The translations under genes and the position numbers were made by a program. Positions 26,501 to 39,800 of a DNA stretch of 64,000 nt are shown here, in pieces (position 1 is the first letter of the stretch; the number at the start of each line of letters is the position of its first letter). The notes beneath the pieces were generated by a model. That model was not told the origin of the DNA and did not search any database. It was given only the letters and a program-made list of their open reading frames with translations. The stretch is from Sipunculus nudus (taxonomy: Eukaryota; Annelida; Sipuncula; Golfingiida; Sipunculidae). Where the stretch lies: assembly GCA_026874595.1 (NCBI GenBank), contig CM049314.1, positions 1,075,318 to 1,139,317 of the forward strand, written 5' to 3'.

Positions 26501-29500
26501 TATACAATGGTCTAATTCAGCCACATACTGAGTATGGCTTCACGATCTGGGGAAATACCCCTTCCACATGTCTAACCATCATACAAAGACTTCAAAACTG
26601 AGTCGCATGTGTCGTAAGTAACAATTTTAATGTTTAAATGTCTGGATAACTGAGGTCAAGCCTATATGACCGACCGGTTCACTTATATGCTCACCAAGTA
26701 CATCTACATGACACACGCAGCAGCAATTACCATAAATTATACTTACCATGGTAGCCAGAACATTCTTTCAGACTACTTTCAGAGATAAATTTTATGCAAA
26801 GGCTATATTTTGTGGATTACATACAGGGGCTGATCCAGAATTTAGGAAAAAAGGAGGGGTCCAACCCAGGAGGACTATAAGGACAAAACCTAAAAAAAAG
26901 TCCCCAGGACCGGAAAATTGGGTCCAGGCTGCACAAATTGATCTGAAACCCTTAAAAACGGCTGCGGTGGCTGACAAAAAGGGTGGGGTTTCATGTTATG
27001 AAACATGAAATATATATATGTATATTTCATGTTTCATAACATACCTTGTTAGACCAAACAAGAATCTCAGAAAAAAACGTTACAATGACTTTTGCCCTTA
27101 CCCTCATCATCCATAATGTCCTATTTTCGTATGTTTTGCCGATAGAAAACAAATCCGTAAAACTGGGATTGTTTGTGTTGAAATCCGACAGTATCTGCTC
27201 GATCTGAAAATAATGATACAAATCTAATCGATTAAAATAAAATTGATGATTATATATTTAAGATAGCATAAAGTGCCACCAATATAATTTCTAAAGGCGT
27301 CATTGCAACTACAAAGGTGTCCATACCGGATAATTTACAAACACAATAGGTCTGGTGAAACCAACTACTTTGAGAATATTTTGATTAAAAATACTTTATT
27401 CGTTTATTTGTGCCGCGATCGAGACTTCCACCGGTACAAAAATACTGCTAAAATGAAAATTAGATTTCGACTTTACTTGGGTTCATGAGAGAACATGAGA
27501 AAGAAAATATGAGTCGATAAGAATGGGGGAGAAAGGGAGAGAGACAGTGAAAGAGAAAGAGACAGAGAGAGACAGAGAGAGACAAAGAGAGAGAGAGAGA
27601 GAGAAGAAGAGAGACAGAGACAGAGAAACAAAGAGAAAGACAGAGAAACAAGGAGAGAGAAAGGGACAGAGAGAGACAAAGAGAGAGAAAGAGAAAGACA
27701 AGGAGAGAGACAGAGAGACAAGAGAGAGACAAGAGAGAGAAAAGAGAGAGACAAAATGAGAGACAAAGAGAGAGACAGAGAGAGAGAGAGACAGGGAAAG
27801 AAAGAGGGAGACAGAGACAGTGTAAAAGAGAGAAATAGAGAGACAGAGAAACAAAGAGAGAGACAGAGAAACAAGGAGAGAGACAGAGACAGAGAGACAA
27901 GAGAGAGACAAAGAGAGAGACAAGAGAGAGAGAGACAGACAGGGAGACAAGAGAGAGAAAAAGAGAGAGACAAGCAGAGAGACAAAATGTGAGACAAAGA
28001 GAGAGACAGAGAGAGAGATAGGGAAAGAAAGAGGGAGACAGAGACAGTGTAAAAGAGAGGCAAGAGAGAGACAAAGAGAGAGACAGAGACAGAGGGAGGG
28101 AGACAAAGAGAGAGACAAGAGAGACACAAAGAGAGAGACAAGAGAGAGAAAAAGAGAGACAAAGAGAGAGACAAAAAGAGTGTTCCGGGTGACATAAAAG
28201 CGGACCAAACTGTCTCGATAGGGAAGCTTGCTTTTCTAGCGAACCGGTTGGAACGCCGGACTTGTGCGCCACCAACATAGGTTCGATTCCAGGATCGGCC
28301 CAATGTTTTCCCCCTGAGAAAATTGAGAGAGAGAGAGAGAGACAACGAGAGAGACAGAGAGGGACAAATGGGGAGAGACAGAGAGAGAGACAGAGAGAGA
28401 CACGGAGAGAGACAGAGAGGGAGACAGAGAGTGGGACAGAGAGAGAAACAAAGAGAAAGACAGAGAGAGAGAGAGAGAGACAGAGAGAGGCAAGGAGAGA
28501 GACAGAGAGAGAGAGAAAGAGAGAGACAAGGAGAGAGACAGAGATCAAGAGACAATAGAGAGACAAAAAGAGAGACAAAGAGAGAGACAGAGACAGTGAA
28601 AGAGAGATAAGAGAGAAATAAGAGAGAAACAAAGACAGATATAGAGACAGACAAAAAGAGACAAAGCGAGAGACAAAGCGAGAGACAGGGAGAGACAAAA
28701 AGGGAGACATGGAGAGAGAGAGAGAGAGAGATAGACAAGAGAGACAAGGAGAGAGACAGAGAGACAAAGAGAGAGACAGAGAGAGAGAGGCAGCGAGAGA
28801 CAAGGAGAGAGACAGAAACAAAGAGAGACAAGAGAGACACAAAGAGAGAGACAGAGAGAGAGAGAGAGACAGGGAAAGAGAAAGAGAGAGACAAAGTGTA
28901 AAAGAGAGATAAGAGAGAAACAAGAGAGACACAAAGACAGAGATTGAGACAGACAAAGAGAGACAAAGCGAGAGACAAAGAGAGAGAGACAGGGAGAGAC
29001 AAAAAGAGTGACAGAGAGAGAGACAGAGATAGACAAGAGAGACAAGGAGAGAGATAGAGACAGAGAGACTGAGAGAGAGAGAGAGACAGACAGAAAGAGA
29101 CATAGAGAGACATCTAATGAGAATGAGAATAAAAGAGGTATATAGACATGGGAGAGCAAGTAAGATCTAGGAAGATGAGATCTGAGAAACGAGAAATAAT
29201 ATGATGTGAATTAATGTGAATTGTTATTAGAGAGAGGTGGATAATATGTGTGTGTGGGTATTGATGTGAATTGGGACCACAGAGAGAGAAAGAGAGAAAT
29301 AGAGAGAGAGAGAAATAGAGAGAGAGAGAGAGATTTGGAGGAATTATGTCAGGTGAGTGAGAAACTCCATATAATTATAAGCATATGTGTGTGTGTGATT
29401 ACCTCGTCATACGTATGATACTGTCTGAATGTATCCGGAACATTTCTCTTCAGTCGTCCTGGTACTTTTATTGGTAATGTTTCCCGGATCTTGCTGAAAT

Positions 29501-32500
29501 CATATAAAGTCATAAGAATATTAAGATAGATAACACACTCGATGCAGCCCCTGCTCTTGACTGGCATCTTCTCCGCCGGTTACCATGACAATCGGAACAG
29601 CTCGCGGCTTCATTAATCACTGTCAATTTTTGTATCCTATCCTTCGGCACGTTCCTATTTGTGGAAAACTGAAACTTACATTCTTTAGTTAGAAATTAAT
29701 ATTCAAATTTTCAAAATTTTCTGAAATCAAATATGCATGTGTATGGCCCAGAAAAACACTGGTTTTCAAGAAAATGAGAAATTTCGAGAATTCAACGTGA
29801 AAATGATAATTTAATTGTACCACTTTTACATTTTATGTGGAAGTAAACGGGAAAATCGATACGTATGAGACATCAAATGATTAAATTAATATCATTTAAA
29901 AAAAACATGCAACTATTCATTGTAAGTGTTAAACTTGTAACAACTCTACTGAAGACAAAATATTAATAAAATAAGTCTCGTAGAAACGCTAATAAATAAA
30001 TGTTTTTCTGATGATAACATATCAGATATGTTTTTCGGCATAAAACATTCCTTACTTTTCGACGTCGGATATTTCTGTTTCATGTCGGAGGCCACTGCTT
30101 TCGAGATATCTCGTAACGTTTACGACATTCTTGCTCAATATTAACACATCAATGCTCCCGCCGTGTGGTGTCAGTTCATCCCGCCAGATGTCGTACTGTT
30201 TGCGAAAAAGGTTCTTTTCAGATTTGGAAACTGTATATTTGCATGAATGAACACAAACGATGTAGAGATGTCTAGTCTTAAAGTAGAGATTGGTTCGTGC
30301 GACTTTCAAGGCCAAGAAAATCGACTTTTAAGTATGTGTAATACTAATCAAAAGTTCCTGGCTATTCTAATAAAAATGTCAGTTATTTTGTATTTAATGT
30401 AATCTTTGATAGGAAATTAATTCACGAGTACTTGCATAAATTTAGGATTTCACTGGAGCCAAGACGAGCTGTCGGAGGTTGGAGGCAAATATTACAAATG
30501 ATACAAAAATGTAAAAAACAAAGATGGCTCTAATTTTTGAAGGATAGGTCCGTGGCCTTTTTGGTAGGATTGTCATGTAACCTTACAATAGAAATGATAG
30601 TTATTATCATTAAGACTTCTTGTTTTCAAATTTGATATGCACGGACAAGAAAAGAATAATTCAGATACCATTACTTGTCGTTATGACATAGAGCGAACTC
30701 CTATCGATTCTATCGAGATTTCACCATTGTGGTGATAATAACCCCCCCCCCCCCCCTTTACACACACCATCACACATACACTTGCCCCCGGATTTAAAAT
30801 TATTTGAAGCCGACGGACAATATCAAATTTAATAAACAATACATCTTTTTAAATAAAGCGACTGATAAGCAAACTAGGTACCAATGGGTCTCGACGCTGA
30901 ATTTGTATATAAGGATATGTTGATAAACTTTTTTCCAAAATGTCAAAAGTCAATCTGTCTACCCTAATTTGTGAATTGATGGGCCCTGGGACCTTGATCT
31001 TTGACCTTTTGACCCAAAAATCAAACAGGATCTTCCCCTATTGGCAGGGGAGCCACACGTGGAAGATGGAAGATTTGAGATGAATTTTTTTTTTTCGTTT
31101 TAAAGAAGTAGGTCCTGTGATCTTGACCTTTGATCTCATGACCACAAAATTAATAGAGCTTTAATGGTGGGCCATATATAAGTAAAGTTTGACATCAATA
31201 TTTCAATCCGAATTGTAGTTATCAGATTGCCCCTGTGACCTTGACCTTGGACCTTGTGACCCCGAAATCAATCATGTTCTTCCCCTATTGGCAGGTCAGC
31301 AAATTTTGCCAAGATGGAAGGTTTGGGATGAAAAGTTTGGCTTAAATGCATCTACAATCTTTCTGAATAAGTGGGTTCTGTGACCTTGATCTTTGACCTC
31401 ATAACCCTAAATCAATAGCCTAGGGTTCCTGCTTCAGAGATGGGCCATATATAAGTCAAGTTTGAAATCTATATTTCAATCCAACTGTAATGACAGGGAC
31501 ACAAATCTGACGGACATAAAGAAAGACGAACAGACGGACAGACAGGGTGATTACTGTAGCTGGGCATCAGCTTATTCAAGTCGGGCCCTAATAAACACGC
31601 ATGGTTTCAGGGCACTAGATGAAACTACAGTTGCGAATTGATAGTATCGATATGATTTGGACGTCTTAAAAAAAGAAAAAAATATAGGTGGCGCCGTCAG
31701 TGTTCAGGGACTGAAGAAACCAGTCATAATCAATAAACACGCCAGCTTTGGGGATACAGCTGAGAAACTGACATGATTACTGTCATTTGACGGTCTTAAA
31801 AACAGAAAAAAATGGTAAAATTTGAAAAAGATAACACACATGTGGCGCAACCAGTTTTCGGGGACTGACAACCCTGGTCATGGTCAGTATTCAACACAAG
31901 ATCCAGGTCAATCCATGCATTAATTATTAAGATCCTGGAGGTTTTGCATCATTTTATTTTTTTTCTGGGGGTACTTATTATCCACATAGCCCGGAAGATT
32001 TAAGTCGCAGTGACCTAATTTCAACTTTCCAGAGACTTTTTATTGACTTTCCTGGATATTTAGTTACAAGTGTCTAGGGTCAGCGGTTACGATTGTGCCC
32101 TGCTAACGGCCGGCCGGACGGCCAGATAGCCGGATGGACGACGGACAAAGCGCCATTCCGATACCTTAGTTGACTTTCGGTTAACTTTTAACAGTGTTGA
32201 TTTTTAATAAGTAAATATTATAAAATATAATGGTCTCACAAGCCTATTTTGCATATTAAGCAAGCAATCATTGATTAACCTTGCATATTACTCTTATAAG
32301 AATGGAATTCTGCTGGAAAGGACTAGAGTACATACATATGCCATAAAATTAAATTGTAAGGGGTCCTTGTATAAACCATGCATGTCGCATTTTTCTTTAA
32401 TCAACTTTTAATATACATGTATATATATATTATACAATTATGATCTTAAGAAACTTGTCAACCCACATGGCAAGAGTCGTCGAGTGTAAAACTGCATGTA

Positions 32501-33806
32501 ATGCCGCGTTCAGGGAGTTTTATCACACCTGTGTGTACATGTGTATGCGTGCAAGATTGTGTGCATGTATGTACTTACCATTGCGTCAGACATGAAGTAG
32601 TTCACAACGACTCTCACTTCGTCCTCATTAGATGCGAACACTCTGAAGACTTTTGCCCTGAAAAAAAACCCCGGTAAATATGAAGTTTGAAAAGTTGTTT
32701 CATCCAGCTTATAATAAAGACTTTAACACACACATTTTGATATATTTTAAGAAGCAATATTTTACTGGCAAACAAATTTTTCAATTATTTAGTAATAGGA
32801 ATCTTGCATCATTCAAAGCAGGTATTAAAGTAGGCAGACATGATGATATAATGGTATTTTATAATACTGTGCACATAGATTTAATACAAAACTTGTGGGA
32901 TCCTAAAATTGTTTTAAAGATAAACATGATGATACAATGGTATTTTATAATACTGTGCACATGGATTTAATCCAAAACTTGTGGGATCCTATATTTGTTT
33001 TAAAGATAAACATGATGATACAATGGTATTTTATAATAATGTGCACATGGATTTAATACATAACTTGTGGGATCCTAAATTTGTTTTAAAGATAAACATG
33101 ATGATACAATGGTATTTTATAATACTGTGCACGTGGATTTAATACATAACTTGTGGGATCCTAAATTTGTTTTAAAGATAAACATGATGATACAATGGTA
33201 TTTTATAATACTGTGCACATGGATTTAATACAAAACTTGTGGGAACCTAAATTTGTTTTAAAGATAAACATGATGATACAATGGTATTTTATAATACTGT
33301 GCACATGGATTTAATCCAAAACTTGTGGGATCCTATATTTGTTTTAAAGATAAACATGATGATACAATGGTATTTTATAATACTGTGCACATGGATTTAA
33401 TACATAACTTGTGGGATCCTAAATTTGTTTTAAAGATAAACATGATGATACAATGGTATTTTATAATACTGTGCACGTGGATTTAATACATAACTTGTGG
33501 GATCCTAAATTTGTTTTAAAGATAAACATGATGATACAATGGTATTTTATAATACTGTGCACATGGATTTAATACAAAACTTGTGGGAACCTAAATTTGT
33601 TTTAAAGATAAACATGATGATACAATGGTATTTTATAATACTGTGTACATGGATTTAATACAAAACTTGTGGGATCCTAAATTTGTTTTAAAGATAAACA
33701 TGATGATACAATGGTATTTTATAATAATGTGCACATGGATTTAATACATAACTTGTGGGATCCTAAATTTGTTTTAAAGATAAACACTGACTCCGCCCTT
33801 ACTGAA

Positions 33807-33853
<47 letters not shown>

Positions 33854-36800
33854 AGTAATTTAAACGTCATACTCATACCTTACTCACACTGAGCATCGAG
33901 CAGTCAGTAAAATGTATTTATAAAGCTTGCATGGGGGCGAATCCCACATATTTCCTTGCCTCATCAGATAGATTGTTGTCAGATTTTTCCTATAATGATT
34001 CAGTTTACGTTTAAATCACTTGGTTTTGTGTGACCATGCCTCGGAAAGAGCTCTCCTTGAAAGCGAAGGTCACGTTAATCAAGGCGACAACACCTGGCCG
34101 TAGTGAGCGCGCCAACTGGCTCAGCAACTTGGCGTTGATAAAAATCTAAGTGCACGCCATACTCAAGCGGAAGGCTGAATATATGAATGTATATCAGGAC
34201 AACGGACAAGGAGACAGAAAAAGGACATGAGATGCTGGGTACATCAAATATATCGACTCGTCGACCTGGTCGAAGTTCCAGGGGCCACGAGCATTGAGCA
34301 TCCCTATGTCAGGCCCATGATTCAGTCGAAGGCTAGTTCGCTAATTAGCTTTGATTTAGTGACATCATAGCATCTAATGGGTGGCTCAATATTTTAAAAC
34401 GTTTTGTTTTCATTTCAACTACACACCACAAACATTCATAACTAGGGTCCTCCGCAAAGTAAAACATTTTGTTATGATATGCAATTGATACATAATGATT
34501 CATTTAAAACATCGGCGTGTTATATGCAAGCCTGGAAATTCGACCAAGGTAAGAATTTCACAAATACGACCACCCCCAAATTACGACCATTTTCTTCAGT
34601 CCCAAAGGTGGTCGTAATTATGGGGTTACACTATATTTCAAATCATCTTTGGGAAATTCAGCAAATATAACAAGTGCTTCTGCAGAGAAATTGATACATC
34701 AGCCATTTCATCAATAAAATCATCCAATTTTTCATCCAGTTTTGGAAGATCAAGATACGTGCATGATTTGGGATTTTTTTTTTGCGGCGTGGTATACATT
34801 TGACCTACGCCCAAAAAGAATGTCATTTTAATTTTGGTTTTTGATGGCCACCTGAAAAGCCGTGGCTGGCGCTGATAGAAATAGATTGGAATACGTTGCA
34901 TTTTACAAATCTAGTTTCCTAAAAAGGAATATATAAAGATATTTATTAGACCGTCAGTGTTGACAGGGGAGCACTTCTCCTAAATCCTTAATTTTGAGAC
35001 AAGGAAATTTCAGTGAACGTCCAAGTAAAATATCCCCTTAATGTATAAAAAAACCGACTATTGCACAGTTTTGTTACGTCTTCTCCTCTCTTACATCGGA
35101 TCCTTTTGGAACGGGGAAATTAGCTCAAAGTTTAACACGCAAGCCGGTCTGCTTCCATTCCACATTTCAATTCACGTGAGTCAAATTGAGAGTCCAGTTG
35201 TGGATAAAATTGAAGACTTATTCTGATGAATGTCCATAAAATAAAATTTCATTCCAACAGAACATCATATAAGAAACAAAAGTTAAACTTTTGCTAACTA
35301 CACTGTTATCTGATGATCTTTTCTTAAAACTTATCTACTGAACGGAACCATTTATGAATTTAAAAGAATATGCCAAAGTGCTCTCAGAGTAAAGTTTGGT
35401 GGTGCTTATATACATGTCTACCTATCAGATCAAACAACCAGATTAATGAGATTACCCTATTTAATATTAAAATACACGCTTCTGACCTGGGTACTAAATA
35501 TTGTCCATTCTGGAGCTGGAAAAAGTTTAAGGCATTCATTAATCTGAATATCTTTAACATAATTATCAGACAGTAAACTTATTTAAGGCTTAATAAAGTA
35601 ACAAATGATACTGTTAACATTTCTGACAACTTACCAGTGCAACTCTTGATAATCTAGGTATAGTTTACAAGACTAAATACTATTCCTGCTGCACATAACA
35701 AAAACTTAGGCCTTGTACTGCTTAATTGCCGTCGCCTATAAGACGGACTGTCGTACAAATGCCAGTGCGTTTTATACAAAACCTGGTCGGTATATTTAAT
35801 GGAATCTGGTACAATGGACAACAGACCCCTACGTAAGGAAAACCCAGATTCCTCTAAAAGTGTGGCCTGTAGAATGCTATATGAGAGACACAAAAACCAG
35901 CAAGCAGGCGAATTTGAGAAGAACTGACAAACAGACAGACATACTGACAAAGTGACACAAGACTGAAAAATCATGTCTCAAAATTGAAGAATCTGCATAG
36001 GTCGTCAATCTTGGCGAGCGTTGTATATATAGACATATAAATAAGAAATATTTTATTTTCTTTCACATAAATCATAACAATATCATATACAAAATTTATT
36101 ATAACAAAATATTTCATGAATACTAAAAGTCCTCCTCCAAACATTTAGGTGATATTGTATCTTGACCCTCCGTCACCTTTATTGGTTTTTCAATCCGACA
36201 GCCTTGCAATCTGACATAAATTAGGGTATTACATTTAGTGTCGGATTATTAAGTCACGACTGTACAATATTTAATTAACTGACCTAGTGTCTAAGATCCA
36301 TGACATGGGCTGGACTGCGCGGCTGGTTTACAGCATCTCAATAGATGCCATGTACCATGGTTTTCAGTTAATATGTAAAATATTGTGAAGAATAGTCATA
36401 TAATATCCCTAAAGAATAAGCAATGTAATTAAAAATTTCAATTTATACTGTATCATCTAATTATAATTAGCATTGTCAATTGACCATATCCTGTAATCAT
36501 AACATTTTATCCAGAAACAATTACAAAAGCACGTATATTGTTCTTTATTCTTTTATAATTAAATTAACTGTTTTATAAATTAGAGTCTTGAGATATATCT
36601 CCGTATTAATTCAACTTTGGCATAACGGTAACAAGTTAGAAGTATAAAACCAACGGTGAACTGGGCGTACTGGGCGTTCCAGGTATGATTATATGTTCTA
36701 GGGGCCGTTACATCATTTGTTCAACACATATTCCCCAAATCATCCCACCTACAAGCATTAAGACAAAAACCGACCCGGGTGGCACGAAGGTCACCTTGGA

Positions 36801-39800
36801 TGCTTTGGGTTTGCTCTGGGTGACCTTGCGTATTAAACATGAATGATTCACTACACTGTGTTAGCTGTGGAGTGGAAACTTCTAGATACCATTATCATTT
36901 TACTGCCGTGCTAAATGGGCGTCAAGGTCTAAGGTTCGCTATGAATTATTATGTCAAAGATGTCATAGAGCAATGGAGCGCGTCACCAAGCCAAGTCCAG
37001 ACAACCACGGTGTCACGAAGGGGTCACTAAGTGCGCTAACGTCATTAAGACTCGTTGAGCACATCAGTTAAGCACGTGTTATGTGTTTGTGCGGAATCCT
37101 GCATGTGACGACACAGGAAGGATACGCCCGGTTTTTACGAGGAAACCAAATAAGATAAAACCAGATGGGAGACAGAATTGTGCTGATCAAACACATGGCA
37201 GCCTGGAAGCGGTATTCGTATAGACCCTGCCCCCTTACACGACCCGTTGGTTTTTGGCACCGCGTTGCTTCCCAAATACCACCCCTACATATATGGCGAG
37301 TATATGGACATTGTGCACGTAATCCCCATAAACATGATCATGTAACATATTTATTTTCTTGTTATTGATATTTCCGCTCGGGGATGTTTGCCCAAACCCA
37401 ACTATGCTACTGACCATGTCTTTCAGTCATTAAACGGTAGAAGCCAGTAAAATGTGATTAATCAAATGAATAGTAGAAATGAAAGTTTTTCTGATGAAGT
37501 AATAATATTTGGAGTAGTTTTTGTTTGAAAAGATAACAGAGAACTGGACATAAAAAGTTAACCCACCTAATCTCTAAGCCAAACACAAAACATAATATCA
37601 TGGTCAAATGTCGCAAATGTCTCAAACAAATATCAGTAACGTGATTTATGGTAATTTTACACAATTCTTAATACCTTTCTACAACGCTTCTATCATAAAT
37701 GCGTATATAGATCTTCATTCATGTAACAGTATTTCATGTGTTCGTTCTTACATCAAATTTTAGCGAGCTTTTATATTTGCTTGTGTATTTTAATGCGAAT
37801 CATGTATTGTATGATTTCTACTTGAGTCCAGGACCTTGTATAATAGCAGCCTATGCCGAAAAAGTTATCCTGCTAAAATATGCATTATAATTTAATATGT
37901 ATTATATTTACTGGGTTTACAAGCTGAGTCATAATCAGCAAGTTTCGGCGGAATCCTGTGTTTTAATATAGCGTTAACGCTTTGTAGAGAGAACGAACAT
38001 TCTGCAGTGGTTTCTTTTAATGAAATGGTTGCCTATCTTACGTTTTTTTAACAGTATATCCAAAGTTATGGCCCCGTGTATTATTAAAATCATGGTAATT
38101 TCATTGGATTTCACTAAACAATCTCTCAGCAATTTTCTAAGTGGAGAATGTTATGGAGAAGTGGGCTGAAGGGTGCCTGGTTTGGTTCAGGAAACTCTTG
38201 CTACTGCCAGTAAAGGAAAAATGTAATATGGTTCTAACATGTTAGTTTTGTCCATAGAAATCATAATTAAAATAAATTCATTAAATCATTTGATGCTATA
38301 TAAAGTTAAGATTTAAATCAAATGCCTGCATGGTTATTGACAACATGCAGTCGAAACCGGATGATCCAAGACTGAGATACGTGACCAAAACCGAGACCCA
38401 TATGTTCTAACATATAGTTGTTCTTATACTGACACCAACATTCATTAGCGATTAGCACTAGTATAATTCCTCTCCTCATAAGGACAGAGGAAAAGGGGAA
38501 CTATTCACACATGCATACAATGATGCGGTTGCCTTTTTGTCCGCGAGGGTTTCAAATTCACGATTTTCGCGAAAGGTAAATAAAACCGTCGTAACTAAGA
38601 AGCCCATTGGTCAGAGGCTAAAGGTTGATATTATAAATAATAACTGATTCTGTGTGTATCTCGGAAAGATATTATAAAACATAACTGATGTTGTGTGTAT
38701 CTCGGAAAGATATCATAAATAATAACTGATGCTGTGTGTATCTCGGAAAGATATTATAAAAAATAACTGATGCTATGTGTATCTCGGGAAGATATTATAA
38801 ACAATAACTGATGCTGTGTGTATCTCGGGAAGATATTTTAAACAATAACTGATGCTCTCTGTATCTCGGAAAGATATTATACATAATAATTGATGCTGTC
38901 TGTATCTCGGAAAGATATTAAAAATAATAACTGACGCTGTGTGTATCTCGGAAAGATATTATAAAAAATATCTGATGCTGTGTGTATCTCGGAAAGATAT
39001 TATAACTAATAACTGATGCTCTCTGTATCTCGGAAAGATATTATAGATAATAACTGATGCTGTGTGTATCTCGGAAAGATATTATAAAAAAATAACTGAT
39101 GCTGTGTGTATCTCGGGAAGATATAATAAACAATAACTGATGCTCTCTGTATCTCGGAAAGATATTATAAATAATAATTGATGCTGTGTGTATCTCGGAA
39201 AGATATTATAAATAATAACTGATGCTGTGTGTATCTCGGAAAGATATTATGAATAATAATTGATGCTGACTGTATCTCGGAAAGATATTATAAATAATAA
39301 TTGATGCTGTCTGTATCTCGGAAAGATGTTATAAATAATAATTGATACTGTCTGTATCTCGGAAAGATATTATAAATAAAAGGGAGTGGCTAAACAACCG
39401 GCAGGGTGCCGGCAGTTTAGCTCACAGGCTAAACAGCCGGCAGAGGAAATTCACCTTGCCGGCAGTCTGGCACACAGGCTTAACACTGGCAGATGAATGT
39501 ATTCACTATTTCAGTGTGATACTCCATAATTTTCTATTTTTATTTTGATAATGAGCTGACAATATAGAACTGACTTACCAAATTAGATATTTTGCTGGTC
39601 TATATGTAAGAATTACCATTTGATGTGGATATTTCTTGCATCACCTCACAACACAGTAGGCTCAACTACTTTAATTGGTTGAGGTGTAATATTGTTTGAT
39701 TACCTTTGATCAAGTAATAAGCTAATCCTTGGATCATTCAGTGTTTTTGACATATACTGAGTTTTTTGTTTTCATACACTAATTATTTTACTCATAAGCA

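Noticed and set aside
28235-28295. Functional tRNA gene
   Set aside because: A and B boxes are present, but the acceptor stem does not pair and the 3' side runs into a SINE-like tail and (GA)n.
27460-29159. Proteins of up to 547 residues rich in Ser/Leu (minus) or Arg/Glu (plus)
   Set aside because: Produced in several frames at once by the GA/CT dinucleotide bias, with no domain and broken by a SINE head.
34638-34901. 87-residue minus-strand stretch with an acidic, helix-like segment
   Set aside because: Could be a transposon remnant next to GGTCG-type inverted ends, but no domain or splice signal supports a gene.
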